This document shows positions 22,098 to 32,800 of a DNA stretch of 64,000 nt, one piece after another. This stretch comes from Amoebophrya sp. A120 (lineage: Eukaryota; Sar; Dinophyceae; Syndiniales; Amoebophryaceae): the NCBI GenBank assembly GCA_905178155.1, contig CAJINV010000004.1:2854460-2918459 (forward strand). Reading direction: 5' to 3'. The position numbers were made by a program, and so were the translations under genes. A model generated the notes under the pieces. That model ran no database searches. It was not told the origin of the DNA and was given only the letters and a program-made list of their open reading frames with translations. Within the stretch, counting starts at the first letter, position 1; every line of letters begins with the position of its first letter.

Positions 22098-23568
22098 CTT
22101 GATGTACTAATAGGGGAAGAAAAACTTCTACCAGATATCTTTATCTGTATGATTCAGCATAGGCATATCATGTGGTGACACACAATGGTGTCGGTGTACG
22201 CAATCGCACAAAGAGTCGTGCTCGTGGTGCGGCACAGCTTTTTCTTGTCTTCGCTGTTGGTATCGAGGTCATAAATTTTTCACGGCGTACAAAACAAATC
22301 TAGAAGGGAGTTATTGCCTGCCTGCTACAAAAACTGTACGAGTCATCAAAACACTTTATGTTTCTAAATTCATTACTCTTTTGGAAACGTTTCTAAGTGT
22401 CGAAAACCGTTGTTGGAGTGTCGCTGATGGAGAAAAAGAAAATGCAGACCATAACTACGTACATACTTGATCCAACACGAAGATGATGATCGACAATCTC
22501 ATCAATCGGAAGATCTTCGTCCACCAAACTACAGGCCGTAAATGTATCAATCTAAGGTCGTTCCTGCTGCAAGAGCCAATGGCTGATCGAAATAAAGATG
22601 AGTGCGACGGCGCAGTTGTCACGGAAAAAAGTTCGTGAATTTTCGCAAATGGTGGATCGATGTCGATCTGCGTGCGGCTTCTTTGTAGCAAAGCTGCTAG
22701 TACCTGCTACATGTCTAGTTCTATCGTATGTGGTCGGAAGTCGCCCTCGCGCTCGCCTGATACAAATGAGATTGACAACGGAACGAAGACAAACTAGTAC
22801 AGCATTGAGATTGACACCAGCTGTCCTCCCAGTTCTCTTTCATCTTCCGTATGATCCGCGATCTTCGGGAAAAGGGAAAACAAAAATATCGTTTCAATTT
22901 TTCATGTTCAAATCCAAAATACACAGCTTCACTCACGCACAGCTAGTATCAAATGTGATCCTCGTGCTACGCTGTGGCAAAAATGATGGTTAGAGATGGC
23001 GAAACCTAGTGAGTAGTTATGACTTCTGAACAAGATCCTCTCCACCTCCTGGTGGTCATCGATCGTCATGAAGCTTATCGAAGGTGTTTCTTTCATCGTT
23101 CGTGTGTGGTGCAACTGCGACATGAAAATAAGATCAACACCGTCACCGACCTCGTTCTCCTTCCTTAGCAGGAACAGGATAAGAGCTTCCGCTGGTGGGC
23201 GCGAACATCTTCTGTGCTAGGCGTTCAAGTGAACATGATGAACAAGCAAAACTACTGTTCATTCTACTTTGAATGATATGCCCTGCTGTTTGGGCAGCAC
23301 AAGCACTGCGAAAAGTGATTGGAAAAAACAAGAAAGGCGGCCGCGAGGTCCTCGACAGAGCCTCCACTCCTCCAAGATAATCGCAACACCACGACTGCAT
23401 CAACAGTAGGTGTTGGAGTTGCGTTTCAGTTTTACTCTATTTATACTTCTTGTTCATCCAACGACCACCTCGTCCCGGGGAAAAGAAAATTACTTCGTCC
23501 GTGATGCCGAACAAAGTACCTCCGAACACATCGGATCAAAAACAAACACTCGAGATATCACTTATCCC
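22098..23568. other. Intergenic between symplekin and methyltransferase
   Basis: About 1.5 kb, AT-rich. A plus-strand frame at 22598-22993 is 131 codons long, but nothing about its sequence suggests a protein family. No introner lies here, in contrast with the coding regions on both sides. Confidence 0.5.
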
Positions 23569-26500
23569 TCACGTCAAGCAGCCGTTCTGCTGTCCCGGCG
23601 TGCAGTAGGGAATGTCCTCGGTTCCCCGGTGTTCTTGCGTCGGATGCGGATGCGGGGACTTTTCTACGACCACCATGCCATCGTAGAAGGAAATGTCGTT
23701 CACAGACGTGTATCCTGTGCAAAAGTAACGTACTCTTACTACTTGCAGGCATGATGCGTCACAAATCCTACTGTTAAGGTAAAACAGCATGACAAAATCA
23801 GTTTTTCATGCTGACAAAATTTGTAATGCAATTTAAATTTATACTAACTAGTGCGATACTTTTGCAATTCATAACGTGACGAAGGGGTCGTTCCAGGGGT
23901 TCACCGGAGCCCCAGGCTGCGCGAACTTCTATATGCACTACAAATAAGTACCTCTGGGTCTCGATCTCGTCCTGGAAAAAAATTGCATGACTTGCAATGC
24001 TGAACCACAGTGTTCCTGAATTATGTACGACATGCTACGGTGCTAGAAGGGCAAGGGTATTGCTTCTTTGTCGTACAAAAATACGGCTAGGGCTACTTCG
24101 CTTCATGCGACTTACGCATAATTGCAGAACCGTTCTTCAAAAATTCGTCATGCTTGAAGATGAAGACTGCCTTCTGCCCCTGCTGTAACAAGTCTTCTAC
24201 CCTTGTTCCTATGCCTATCTTTGCATGACAAGTTCAGGTTTCTGTTTCCAGACCCAGATACATCAATTTGCCAAATCCATATTCCAATACCCGTTCACGT
24301 AGTCGACTCTGGTTTTCATGTGTATGGGAGTGTCAAAATCGAAATTGACAAAATCGAAATCATTTGTCATGCATAAAATGGATTCCAGTTCGAACCCAGT
24401 TTCTAAGTGGCGCATCACAAATTGTAGCGGTGCCTAAATCCAGTTCGTAATGCTGTTTAGGCAAAGAAGACTTATTCTCTAATGCTGCCTTAGCAGCTCG
24501 AGCTATAACCCCAAACAGGCTCACAATCGGCCTCACTTGCCTGCTCTGCAACACACGTATTTCGCGTCATGCATTTTTTGCATCCCAAATTTTTCGATTT
24601 TGTCGATTTCGATCCTAACACATCCATAATGTGCTCCACGAACGACTCCTGCTGCGAACTGACCGCGGGGAGACTCAGGATGCTCGCCGGGGCTTGCTGC
24701 ATGTGCACCGATATGCATTGCAAACGCGTAATATCAATTGTCGCCACGCGCATGAAAAATCTCTTTCCAAAAAAATACCTGGAGCAGCATCTTTTTACAG
24801 ATTCCACTTCGTTTTTTCTTGTCGATGAAATTATTGCTATTTATACTAGGTAAGTACTAGTACGACTACGATAGAACAAGTACTTTTGCAATCCATAACC
24901 GAGCTCTGCGGCGCACCGTAGTTGGTCGTGACGTCTTCCACAATGTAGACGCCGTTGTAGATGTGCAGGTGCGGGTACATAGTTTCAAAAGTCGCGATTT
25001 GGTGCCACGCGATGTGCGATCCGTCGTCAAGAACGATGTGTAAGGGTGCGCCCGAAGCGGCGATCTCCTGTATGAGTGTGCACAACTCCCGCCCCTCCCC
25101 ATCATTTGAAGGGCATAAGTTGCAACACAAGTCCTGGCATAAGTGCAGCTTTTGCATGGCAAATTCGCGACCGGTTCTAGTGCTATATCGGCTTCCGGAG
25201 TCTGTCATGCAAGCTGTGCCAAAGGGGAAAGAGTGGAGGATTTGGTATTTTGCATGACAAATGAGGGGGAGCAGGGGAAGTTGTGCATTATCATATCCTG
25301 CTGCACGGACGCTAAAAACGAGGCGTCCGACTGGTCCCCGATGAAAATTTATCGTGTGCAAAAGTATCGTACTCGTACTAATCGCATTTATGCATTACAA
25401 ATCTCTTTATCAAGGAAAATCAGCATTACAAATTCAATTTGTAATGCTGGGCGAACTTGTAATGCAATTTATACTAGGACGATGCTTCTGCACAGGATAA
25501 AATTTTCGTGTTCGGGTATTTCTGCTCGATTTGCTTGTATGAGAGTGGTGCACAACTCTTCCCCCTCGTCTCCCGTATTTGAAAAGCGACAGAGACTAGG
25601 GCCGCGCGGCAAAGCCGCGTAGCTTATGCGTGACAGATTTCATCATCTCAACAGACGCAACCTGTGCAAGTATACTTGTGTTAGGGTCTTGGTCCAGCTC
25701 GACGAGCTTGTAATGCAAGGCGAAGCTGTTTCATCTATTGGGCGATAGTACAACAGGTGAAGCTGAGGGTGTCCTCGTGTGTTGTTTCGTGACATCAAAT
25801 GAGGGGGAACGGGAAGTAGGAGATGTGCACTCTCAACATAGCTTACAGGCCGGGTTCACGTCGATACCATAGTAGTGCAGGTTCGGCCCGAAGTATTCGC
25901 GCCACATCCCCACCTCTCCGCCGGACTGGACCCCGATGACCAGCATGTTGAGTCGCTGATCCCGGTAGGCGCGCAGCGGATCCAGGTGCCGGTGGTTATG
26001 GAAGTGTCAGGATTGAAATCGTCAAAGTTGGAATGACTTGCAATGCATAAAATGCAAGCCACAAAGTGCCTGTCTTGCAGAGTAGGCAAGGGAGGCAGAT
26101 TGCAAGCCTGTTGAGGGGTAGAGATAGAGCTGCTAAAGTAGCATGACAAAAGGCATCTTCCTTACCCAAACAGCACTACAGACTGGATTTAGGCACCGCC
26201 AAAATTTGTCACGCGCCACTTGAAAGAAAACTGGGTTCCAACTGGCATCCATTTTATGCATGGCAAATCATTTCAACTTTGTCAATTTCAATCCTGACTA
26301 CAGTTCCATAGTGGTAGACCTGAAAGTAGTGGTGCCACTTCCAAATTTTCAAGCCCGTGGTGTACTTGAAAAAGTACTCCGCCAGGGGATTGGTGACCCA
26401 GGCCGGACGCGCGCCGTTCGGATCGGTGGTCACCGTGTAGGGGTTATGCATTGCAAATATCCCTGGATGTCTGTGGAAACGTGTGATGCTGGGCGGCGTG

Positions 26501-27295
26501 TCATGAGGAGGCCACGAACGATGACTCAGCATCACAAGTTTCCGAGCTTCTAGGTGTTCTTGCCTATTCTGCATGACAAACTGCCTTTCTGCATGACAGA
26601 AAAATGGGGCTCTTGGGTAACGTGCATGACAGATTCATTTAATGGTCATGCCAGACAAGCATGACAAACCTGCATTCTTCCAGACCCAGACATATTTGCA
26701 CTTGATAGGGGTGGTCTTGGTGCGAAGCCGTGTCCCGTTCCGTCTTCGCGTGCAGGCGAATCAGCTGCTGCTGCTCGTCGAAGGCTTCTCTTGATGTAGT
26801 TGTCGTTTCTTCGTTGTTCGTCCCATCCTCGAAGATGTTATTCACCTTCTGCTCGTGGTCGTGCAGTGCCTGGGACATCAATGCATGCTTTGACAAGCTG
26901 GACGACTGTGTTGTAGAAGCACCAGCAGCAGCACCTTGGACAACACCAGAGTTTTGTGTCGTTTCTGTTGAAGCTTCTTCATTTTCGGCCGACGGTGAGG
27001 GCGTTCTTGCAGTTCCTGCTCCTGCCGCCCGTGCTTCTTTTTCTACTTTCTCTACTTCTGTCTGCTGCTGTTGATGTGTCTGCGCAGGGCGGTTCTTCGC
27101 GTTGTTGTTTTTGCTGGGGATCACGGTCACTGCACCACACAGGTGATGTGCCGTCTGCGAGACAAAGAACGAAGATCCTCGTGATAACCAGGATGTAGTA
27201 GTTGCACGAGAGAATACTTCGAACGCACGCAAGACTCTTGACGTCGTCAAAAATACCGGACGACGTCGCGCCCCCTTCCGATTCGAGAGTGGCAT
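23569..27295 (-). CDS. SAM-dependent methyltransferase, CmcI/rhamnosyl O-methyltransferase type
   Basis: About 475 residues. Exons: 27295-26708, 26444-26311, 25996-25841, 25538-25500, 25349-25296, 25070-24899, 24711-24629, 24322-24282, 23931-23874, 23710-23569. After an N-terminal region with Gln/Glu- and Ser/Thr-rich low complexity, the catalytic domain shows MLVIGVQSGGEVGMWREYFG (SAM-binding loop) and YYGIDVNPACKQIEQKYPN. These are followed by FIGDQSDASFL, IVLDDGSHIAWHQIATFETM and NGVYIVEDVTTNYG. The tail has SVNDISFYDGMVVVEK. This motif order is typical of bacterial sugar or cephem O-methyltransferases of this class; the substrate is unknown. All nine interruptions are introners. The N-terminal 60 residues include a basic stretch then mild hydrophobicity, a possible targeting or anchor sequence. 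The start at 27295 is the first ATG of the long frame. Confidence 0.8.
23711..23873 (+). mobile_element. Introner, family A, reversed relative to gene
   Basis: Ends TATCCTGTGCAAAAGTAACG and CGATACTTTTGCAATTCATA. Direct repeat ACGTG at 23706-23710 and 23874-23878. Confidence 0.9.
23932..24281. mobile_element. Introner, family B, diverged ends
   Basis: Ends TATGCACTACAAATAAG and CAATTTGCCAAATCCATA, with CTGGGTC/GACCCAG next to them. Direct repeat TTC at 23927-23929 and 24282-24284; in-frame join. Confidence 0.75.
24323..24628. mobile_element. Introner, family C
   Basis: Ends TATGGGAGTGTCAAAATCG and CGATCCTAACACATCCATA. Direct repeat ATGTG at 24318-24322 and 24629-24633. Confidence 0.9.
24712..24898. 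mobile_element. Introner, family A, diverged interior
   Basis: Ends TATGCATTGCAAACGCG and GTACTTTTGCAATCCATA. The interior lacks the usual GCATTACAAA words. Direct repeat ACCGA at 24707-24711 and 24899-24903. Confidence 0.85.
25071..25295. mobile_element. Introner, family E
   Basis: Ends TATGAGTGTGCACAACTCCC and GAAGTTGTGCATTATCATA. Direct repeat TCCTG at 25066-25070 and 25296-25300. Confidence 0.9.
25350..25499. mobile_element. Introner, family A
   Basis: Ends TATCGTGTGCAAAAGTATCG and CGATGCTTCTGCACAGGATA. Direct repeat AAAATT at 25344-25349 and 25500-25505. Confidence 0.9.
25539..25840. mobile_element. Introner, family E
   Basis: Ends TATGAGAGTGGTGCACAACT and GAGATGTGCACTCTCAACATA. Direct repeat GCTT at 25534-25537 and 25841-25844. 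It lies only 39 bases from the previous copy. Confidence 0.85.
25997..26310. mobile_element. Introner, family C
   Basis: Ends TATGGAAGTGTCAGGATTG and CAATCCTGACTACAGTTCCATA. Direct repeat GTGGT at 25992-25996 and 26311-26315. Confidence 0.9.
26445..26707. mobile_element. Introner, family B
   Basis: Ends TATGCATTGCAAATATC and CATATTTGCACTTGATA. Direct repeat GGGGT at 26440-26444 and 26708-26712. Confidence 0.9.
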
Positions 27296-28159
27296 TGTCC
27301 TCTTCTTCGGCGTAGTACGACGAGGCTCTTCTGTTTTATTTCTTGCAAGGGCAATAAAGAAGCTCGTAAATTTTTCGCAGTCAAGGTGAAGAAAAATCCA
27401 CTGCAACCAATTCAGTAACAGAAGCACTGACCACTCTGGATCTGGTGAAGACGGTGTAGCTCACACTCATCAAAATGCTCTCTAGAGTTTGATGTTCCTT
27501 TTGATGCCCCATTATCTTCTGTTCTATGTGTCACAATGAATTCTACAGCGTCCGAGGAGGCGGATGTAATACTATCACGCACTCGCACCACGCTTTTCCG
27601 TGTTCCAACTCCAACACCAGACGAATTATAGACGCCACGAAAACAAGAGGCTATGCAGATATCGCTCGTACTTCGGGGAACACCACTTATCAGAAACGTA
27701 TTCGTAAAGAATCATTTTCGCTAGCACTGCTGCTGCGACAGTCTCGCGAGGCGGGGGCTCCGGCAAGGGACTTTTACACTTTAGTCGTCCGCCGCGTATT
27801 GTGATATTACTTCTTCTTGAAAAATACATCGCGAGATGTAGTTCAAGGTGGATTATTTTCACTAGGATTTAGATTTACATCGTCCTCGCCGACTTGGAGT
27901 TGTTGCCTGTAGTAAAAACCGGTGGACCACCAGCACTCAAATTCCTCCTTTCATGTCGCACCAGCAAAGTCTCGATCTTCAGAAGTAGGCCATACCCCGC
28001 CAGAGGATAATTTCTATTGCGGTTCTGCTGCAAAATTCTTCTGTGTGCCACGAGAACTGGTGTGCAGCACTATTTATTCATCTGTGCGACAGTGGTACGG
28101 AGGAGTCGACCTGCTCACGAAGTAGACAGTAGGCCCTCGTAGCAGTTGTACTTACCCCG
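27296..28159. other. Intergenic, nothing recognised
   Basis: Upstream of the methyltransferase start. Only short frames; no element ends seen. Confidence 0.5.
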
Positions 28160-28227
28160 GCTTAATACCTCCCTCCAGCACGGACGAGGACGACCACGGG
28201 CTCCACAACCACAAGTAGAGTTGTCTC
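28160..28227. repeat. Direct repeat, left copy (insert 2)
   Basis: Contains CCTCCAGCACGGACGAGGAC followed by GACCACGGGCTCCACAA; matches 28923-28981 with two small indels and one substitution. Confidence 0.85.
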
Positions 28228-28922
28228 TTAATGCAGAACCGCCCTAGAATTAATTGTGTTTCTTAATGAATTCAGAATGAATTCAGAATTTCCCACTTTT
28301 TGGGATTTTGGGGTGAGTGGCATCATGTAAGTCACCTCAAAGAGCGCCAACGTTGCCCCCTTGGCCCGATAGTATGGTGGCTGACAGAACGCAAAAACGC
28401 AGGCCGCAAAAGTGGGCGCATCGACCGCCACGCAGCGGCGGGCTCTCTACGCAACTGGCCCCAATGTTTCCCGGCGCAGGCCCCCGATCTGGGAGGGGCG
28501 TGCGCGTGTTTTACACGTCAACCTCTCAAACACCCAACAACCACGACGACAGACTCGTCCCCCAGGCTGCGCCACAAAAATCGCCAGCGCCGAGCTAGAA
28601 AACGTCAACCACTCGTTGGCCCCCGGCGATCACAAATACACACACAGAGCAAGGAGGAAACTAGCCGCGCAGCGACAGCATTGGGGGGCGTGGACAAGGA
28701 AACACAAAAGCCCGACGGCCTCAGGTTGTCCGGCTTCCAGCCATCCTTTCCAAGCGATGCCACAGGCCTTCGCGCCTCGATGCGCTTTGCCAAAACACGA
28801 AGAAGGACACAGGGCGCGCGGCATTGCTAGCCCTAGCTGGCGAATGAAAGACGAGTACTGCGCGCGCGCGCAGCGCGCGCGTCTCCAAAATACCTTTGCC
28901 GCGTCTCCAAAATACCTTTGTT
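28228..28922. other. GC-rich insert 2 between direct repeats
   Basis: About 0.7 kb, much richer in G and C than the flanks. Near its right end a run of CG dinucleotides (about 28859-28881) is followed by two tandem copies of GTCTCCAAAATACCTTTG. A 176-codon plus frame (28300-28830) is Arg- and Pro-rich with no family resemblance. No introner motif inside. Confidence 0.65.
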
Positions 28923-28981
28923 GCTTAATACCCTCCAGCACGGACGAGGACGACCACGGGCTCCACAAGTAGAATTGTCTC
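28923..28981. repeat. Direct repeat, right copy (insert 2)
   Basis: Second copy of 28160-28227. It is shorter by a 3-base and a roughly 6-base deletion. Confidence 0.85.
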
Positions 28982-29860
28982 GTTGCTAGTACGCTAAAAC
29001 TGATACAAAAACAAATAAGCTGATAAATAAACAAGTTGGTAAAGGTTAGTTCAAGTTTCGTTCCTCGTGAAATCGAGAGGGAAATTTTCAATTAGCAACG
29101 AGAACGAGGAGGTGGAGTTGTTCCAGTGCCACCTCACGCTGTACTACAACTGCTACTGTAAAGTCTAACGGCGTATAATCTTTAGCAAATGCATATTTAC
29201 GAGGACAGGTGAAATGGCGGGATAAAAGTCCAGCTGTGGTGCTGACCACGCTATTTCTGTTGCTTGCTCTACTGTGTGACAATTGTGTTATCTTCATCTT
29301 ACGCGTGCGTCCGCGTAAGAACTATTCCTCTGCTTCTGAGTTGTCTCTCTCTACTATTTTGATTTTTCTCTGACAATTTCTGAACTATTTCTAGGCTTAA
29401 TATTACGAGTAAGTGTGATAAAACTGAAGGTTTAGAAGTTGTAAAAGTTAAGACAAAAGTTTTAGTAAATCACCAGCGATGACCACGACGAGCACGAGCA
29501 TCTTCATGATAATTAGCTTTGTATTTATTGTGTACTGTTAAGGTTAAATTCTGTTCAAGTTCATTTTTCTCATTGGCATTTTCTGAGTTCGTAACAAACT
29601 GGTACTATTGATGTTGATTTCTGGTAATAAATTGAAGAAGCCCACCGGCCAATCTATCGCGACCGTTTTTTAGGCTAAGTTTCTACTAGTTGAGCTGCAT
29701 CATCTTGTTTGCAAAGGAAGACGCTCGTCGTTTGCAGGGTGTTGTTTTTAGTCTTTCTGGTTCTTCATGCTTGCCCCGATGTGCATAAAAATGTTTTATG
29801 TTTTTCTGAACTGTTCGTGTTCACACTCGAAACATCATTTTTCGACCCACCTGGCGTTTT
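28982..29860. other. Intergenic, AT-rich, nothing recognised
   Basis: Downstream of the CFAP45 stop codon. Contains homopolymeric and AT-rich runs and no coding signal. Confidence 0.5.
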
Positions 29861-32800
29861 TTACACCGCGATCTTCTTTTTCGCAAGCTCAGACCAGTAC
29901 TATGAGAGCGCACAGCTACCCCTCCCCCGCAGTTGTCACGCAAAATTCCAAACTAACGCAGTACCAGTTGCTGCCTTGTAGCACTGCTCACATGACAAAC
30001 TCTGGAAGCGCAAAGAGAACTACAATCGGCGCACGAACATGTCATGCACAGCATGCGTGTGATGTGCTACTTGTATTGGTTTGTATTGCTGGTCATACCA
30101 ACATACAAATCATGAGGGGGAGGGGAACTTGTGCACCATCATAAGTACTTCTCCGGAACACCGACCTTCTTCAGCTCGTCGATCTTGCGCGACTTGATCT
30201 TTTCCAGCTTGCGCCGTTCCGCGGCCAGCTCTGCCCGCACGTTGTTACCCTCCTCCAGCGCATTCCTGCGGTCCTGCAACTGCTTCTCCTCCCGGGCCGC
30301 AATCTGCTTACGCAACTCGTCGCAGTGGAGATACCTTTATGAATGTTCTTACAGTGTGCGTGTAACGATTGTTCTCTTCATGCGGATAATCCAAATTATA
30401 CAGCTGCCCCCTACATGTTGTTGACTCGCTCCGCTTGCGCATCTGCTTCTCGTCTAGTAGAGTGGATAAAACAAGAAAGCATCTGAGCATTTTCATCTGA
30501 GCAGGAGGATCGTTTACAAACTGACATCGGTGGATCATAATGATTCTGATTTTGATTTAGATCATTCCCCATCGATGTATTCTGTACCTGGCCTTTTTCT
30601 CGTTACTGGACTTTTCGGTTTCCGCTTCTTCTTGTTGGTATGAACTGCAAAAGTATCGCACTCGTATGAATGCATTACAAATTTCCTCAGCATGAGAAAT
30701 AAAATTTGCAATGCGGATTTACCTTAAGAAAAAGATTTGTAATGCATGACTGCAATACGAGTACGATAGTTTTGCGTAGGATAGTTGGATTTGCACAGCG
30801 ATAATCCGGTCGAACTCGTCTCTTTCCTGCTTCGCCTGCTCGGCCAGTCGTCGCTCCTTCTCGGCGGTCTGACGCTTGCGGGCCACGGAAAGCTCCTCGT
30901 TGATGGCCTCGATGCGCGCTCGCTCCTGCTGTTCCTTGCCCCGGGCCGCACGCTCCGCGGCTTCGAAGGCCCGCTTTGCGCGCAACGCATCCTGCCGCGT
31001 AATTAAAATAGAAAATGCGTGGACGTCTGCAATGTACTACGGGAAGAACAACTACTATGGACTATGATCATATAGTTTGTTCGTATCATACAAGTAGTAC
31101 ATAATCAACAACAAAATTATCTCGCTGGTCTCGCATGACAAAATAAACTTGAAACTTGTACAAATTCTTGCATGCCATCATCTTCCACCTTTTTGACAAC
31201 ATCCTTAGTTATACCATTTCTGCTGCCTTGTCGGCGGCTTTTTCCTGCTGTGCTCGGAGTTTCGCGGTTTCGGCCTCCTTTTCCGCCTATCAAATGCAAA
31301 AATGTCTGGGTCTGGGAGATTCCGAGATTTGTTATGAAGTTTTTCCAAGGTCTTCCACGTCTGGAACGCAGGGCCTAGCATCACAGGTTCTGCAGCTCCT
31401 TGGTGATGCGTATTCCGCATGAGAAATGCCCTCTCAGCATGACAGATCTTTGTAGGATGCGGAACACGCATCACAAGTTCGGGTCCGTCCAGACCCAGAC
31501 ATATTTGCATTTGATACCGCCGCGACGCGCTTCTTTTCTTCCTCGATCTCGCGCTCTCGGCGCTCCCTGGCCCGCTGGTACTCGAGAATCTGCTGATCAT
31601 CGAGTCGCTCGGCCAAGATTTTCTCTTATCGAAATGAAAACTGCCCCTGGTGGTAGTACCCCAGAAATAAAAGGAAGCTAGTTTTATTGCGAAAGAAGTC
31701 CCAATGTTCTTGTAAACAGTCCGAGCCTTGCTGCATCTTGCAGCAACACAATTTTTTTATGCAGAAGAGCCAAATTTTGTGTTGCAAAAAGACCTAGCAG
31801 CCGGAGGATCTACCATGTTTGTAGCAACGACTTTCAACAGTCTGAGCTTTCGATTTTTAGGAAGCAGACTCATCGTAGCGGTCCTTTCAATCATGCAAGA
31901 CGAAAATTTCGCATTTAGCTAGAAAACTGTTGATGCATGAGAAACATTAACATTTTTCACCTCTGGGGGTCCTCGTAGGGCACATTTCTTCATTTCAATA
32001 TCTCCTCCTTGATCTTCATGGTCGCTGCGTTCGCCACCGCGACCTCGCCCATCAGCTTTGCGGTATGAAAGCCTCAGGTTGGAAATCCTCAAAGTGTAAT
32101 GCAAAAAAACGACTCCAGTTGAAGCGCCATTTGTAGTCGGCGCATGACAAATTTCCCGGGCACTCAAAACGTGTCTGTCATGCTAGTTAGGCAAAGGGGT
32201 GCCCTTCTGTCGTGCTAATCAGCAGCCCACTCCTTCACCCCTAGCAGGATAACAGTCGGCCTCCATTGTGTCCTCTGCAATCCAGTCGCTTTTGCCTTGC
32301 ATTTCATGCATCACAAATTATTTCCACTTTGAGGATTTCTATTCTGAGGCCTTCATATGCGGCGGCCACCTTTTTCGCCTTCTGCAGCTCCACTTCCTCC
32401 TGCTTCATGGCCTGAATCTGCTTCAGGATAAATGCTCGCTCCTGGTCCCGTGACTCCTCCTCCCGTAATCGCTGCGCCTGACGGTCCTTAATCTGCTCGA
32501 TGATAACCTGTTTTGATAATGTTATGTGTCATTGATTCATGCGGGGCATCAATTCATCTTGACCTTTCCGCACGTACGAAGAACAAGAAGCGTTGCTTCA
32601 TTTTTTCCAGTGGCACAGATTACAACTCGACATTTTATCGCACTCGCACGGGCATGCAAAAATGTGTAAAACCATGCTGCATCTTCAATAAACGAAACTC
32701 GTCTAATAATTACCTGTGCCCCTCGCCTCTGGTCCATTGCTCGGGCTTTGTTTCGCTCCTCGTACATTTTCAAGGCCTTGAGTCGCTCAATTTCCATCAT

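Noticed and set aside
22598-22993. 131-codon plus-strand frame between symplekin and the methyltransferase
   Set aside because: No domain, no introner, opposite strand; frame length is within chance for this amount of sequence.
28300-28830. 176-codon plus-strand frame in insert 2
   Set aside because: Arg/Pro/Thr-rich composition expected of GC-rich DNA read in an open frame; opposite strand to all genes.
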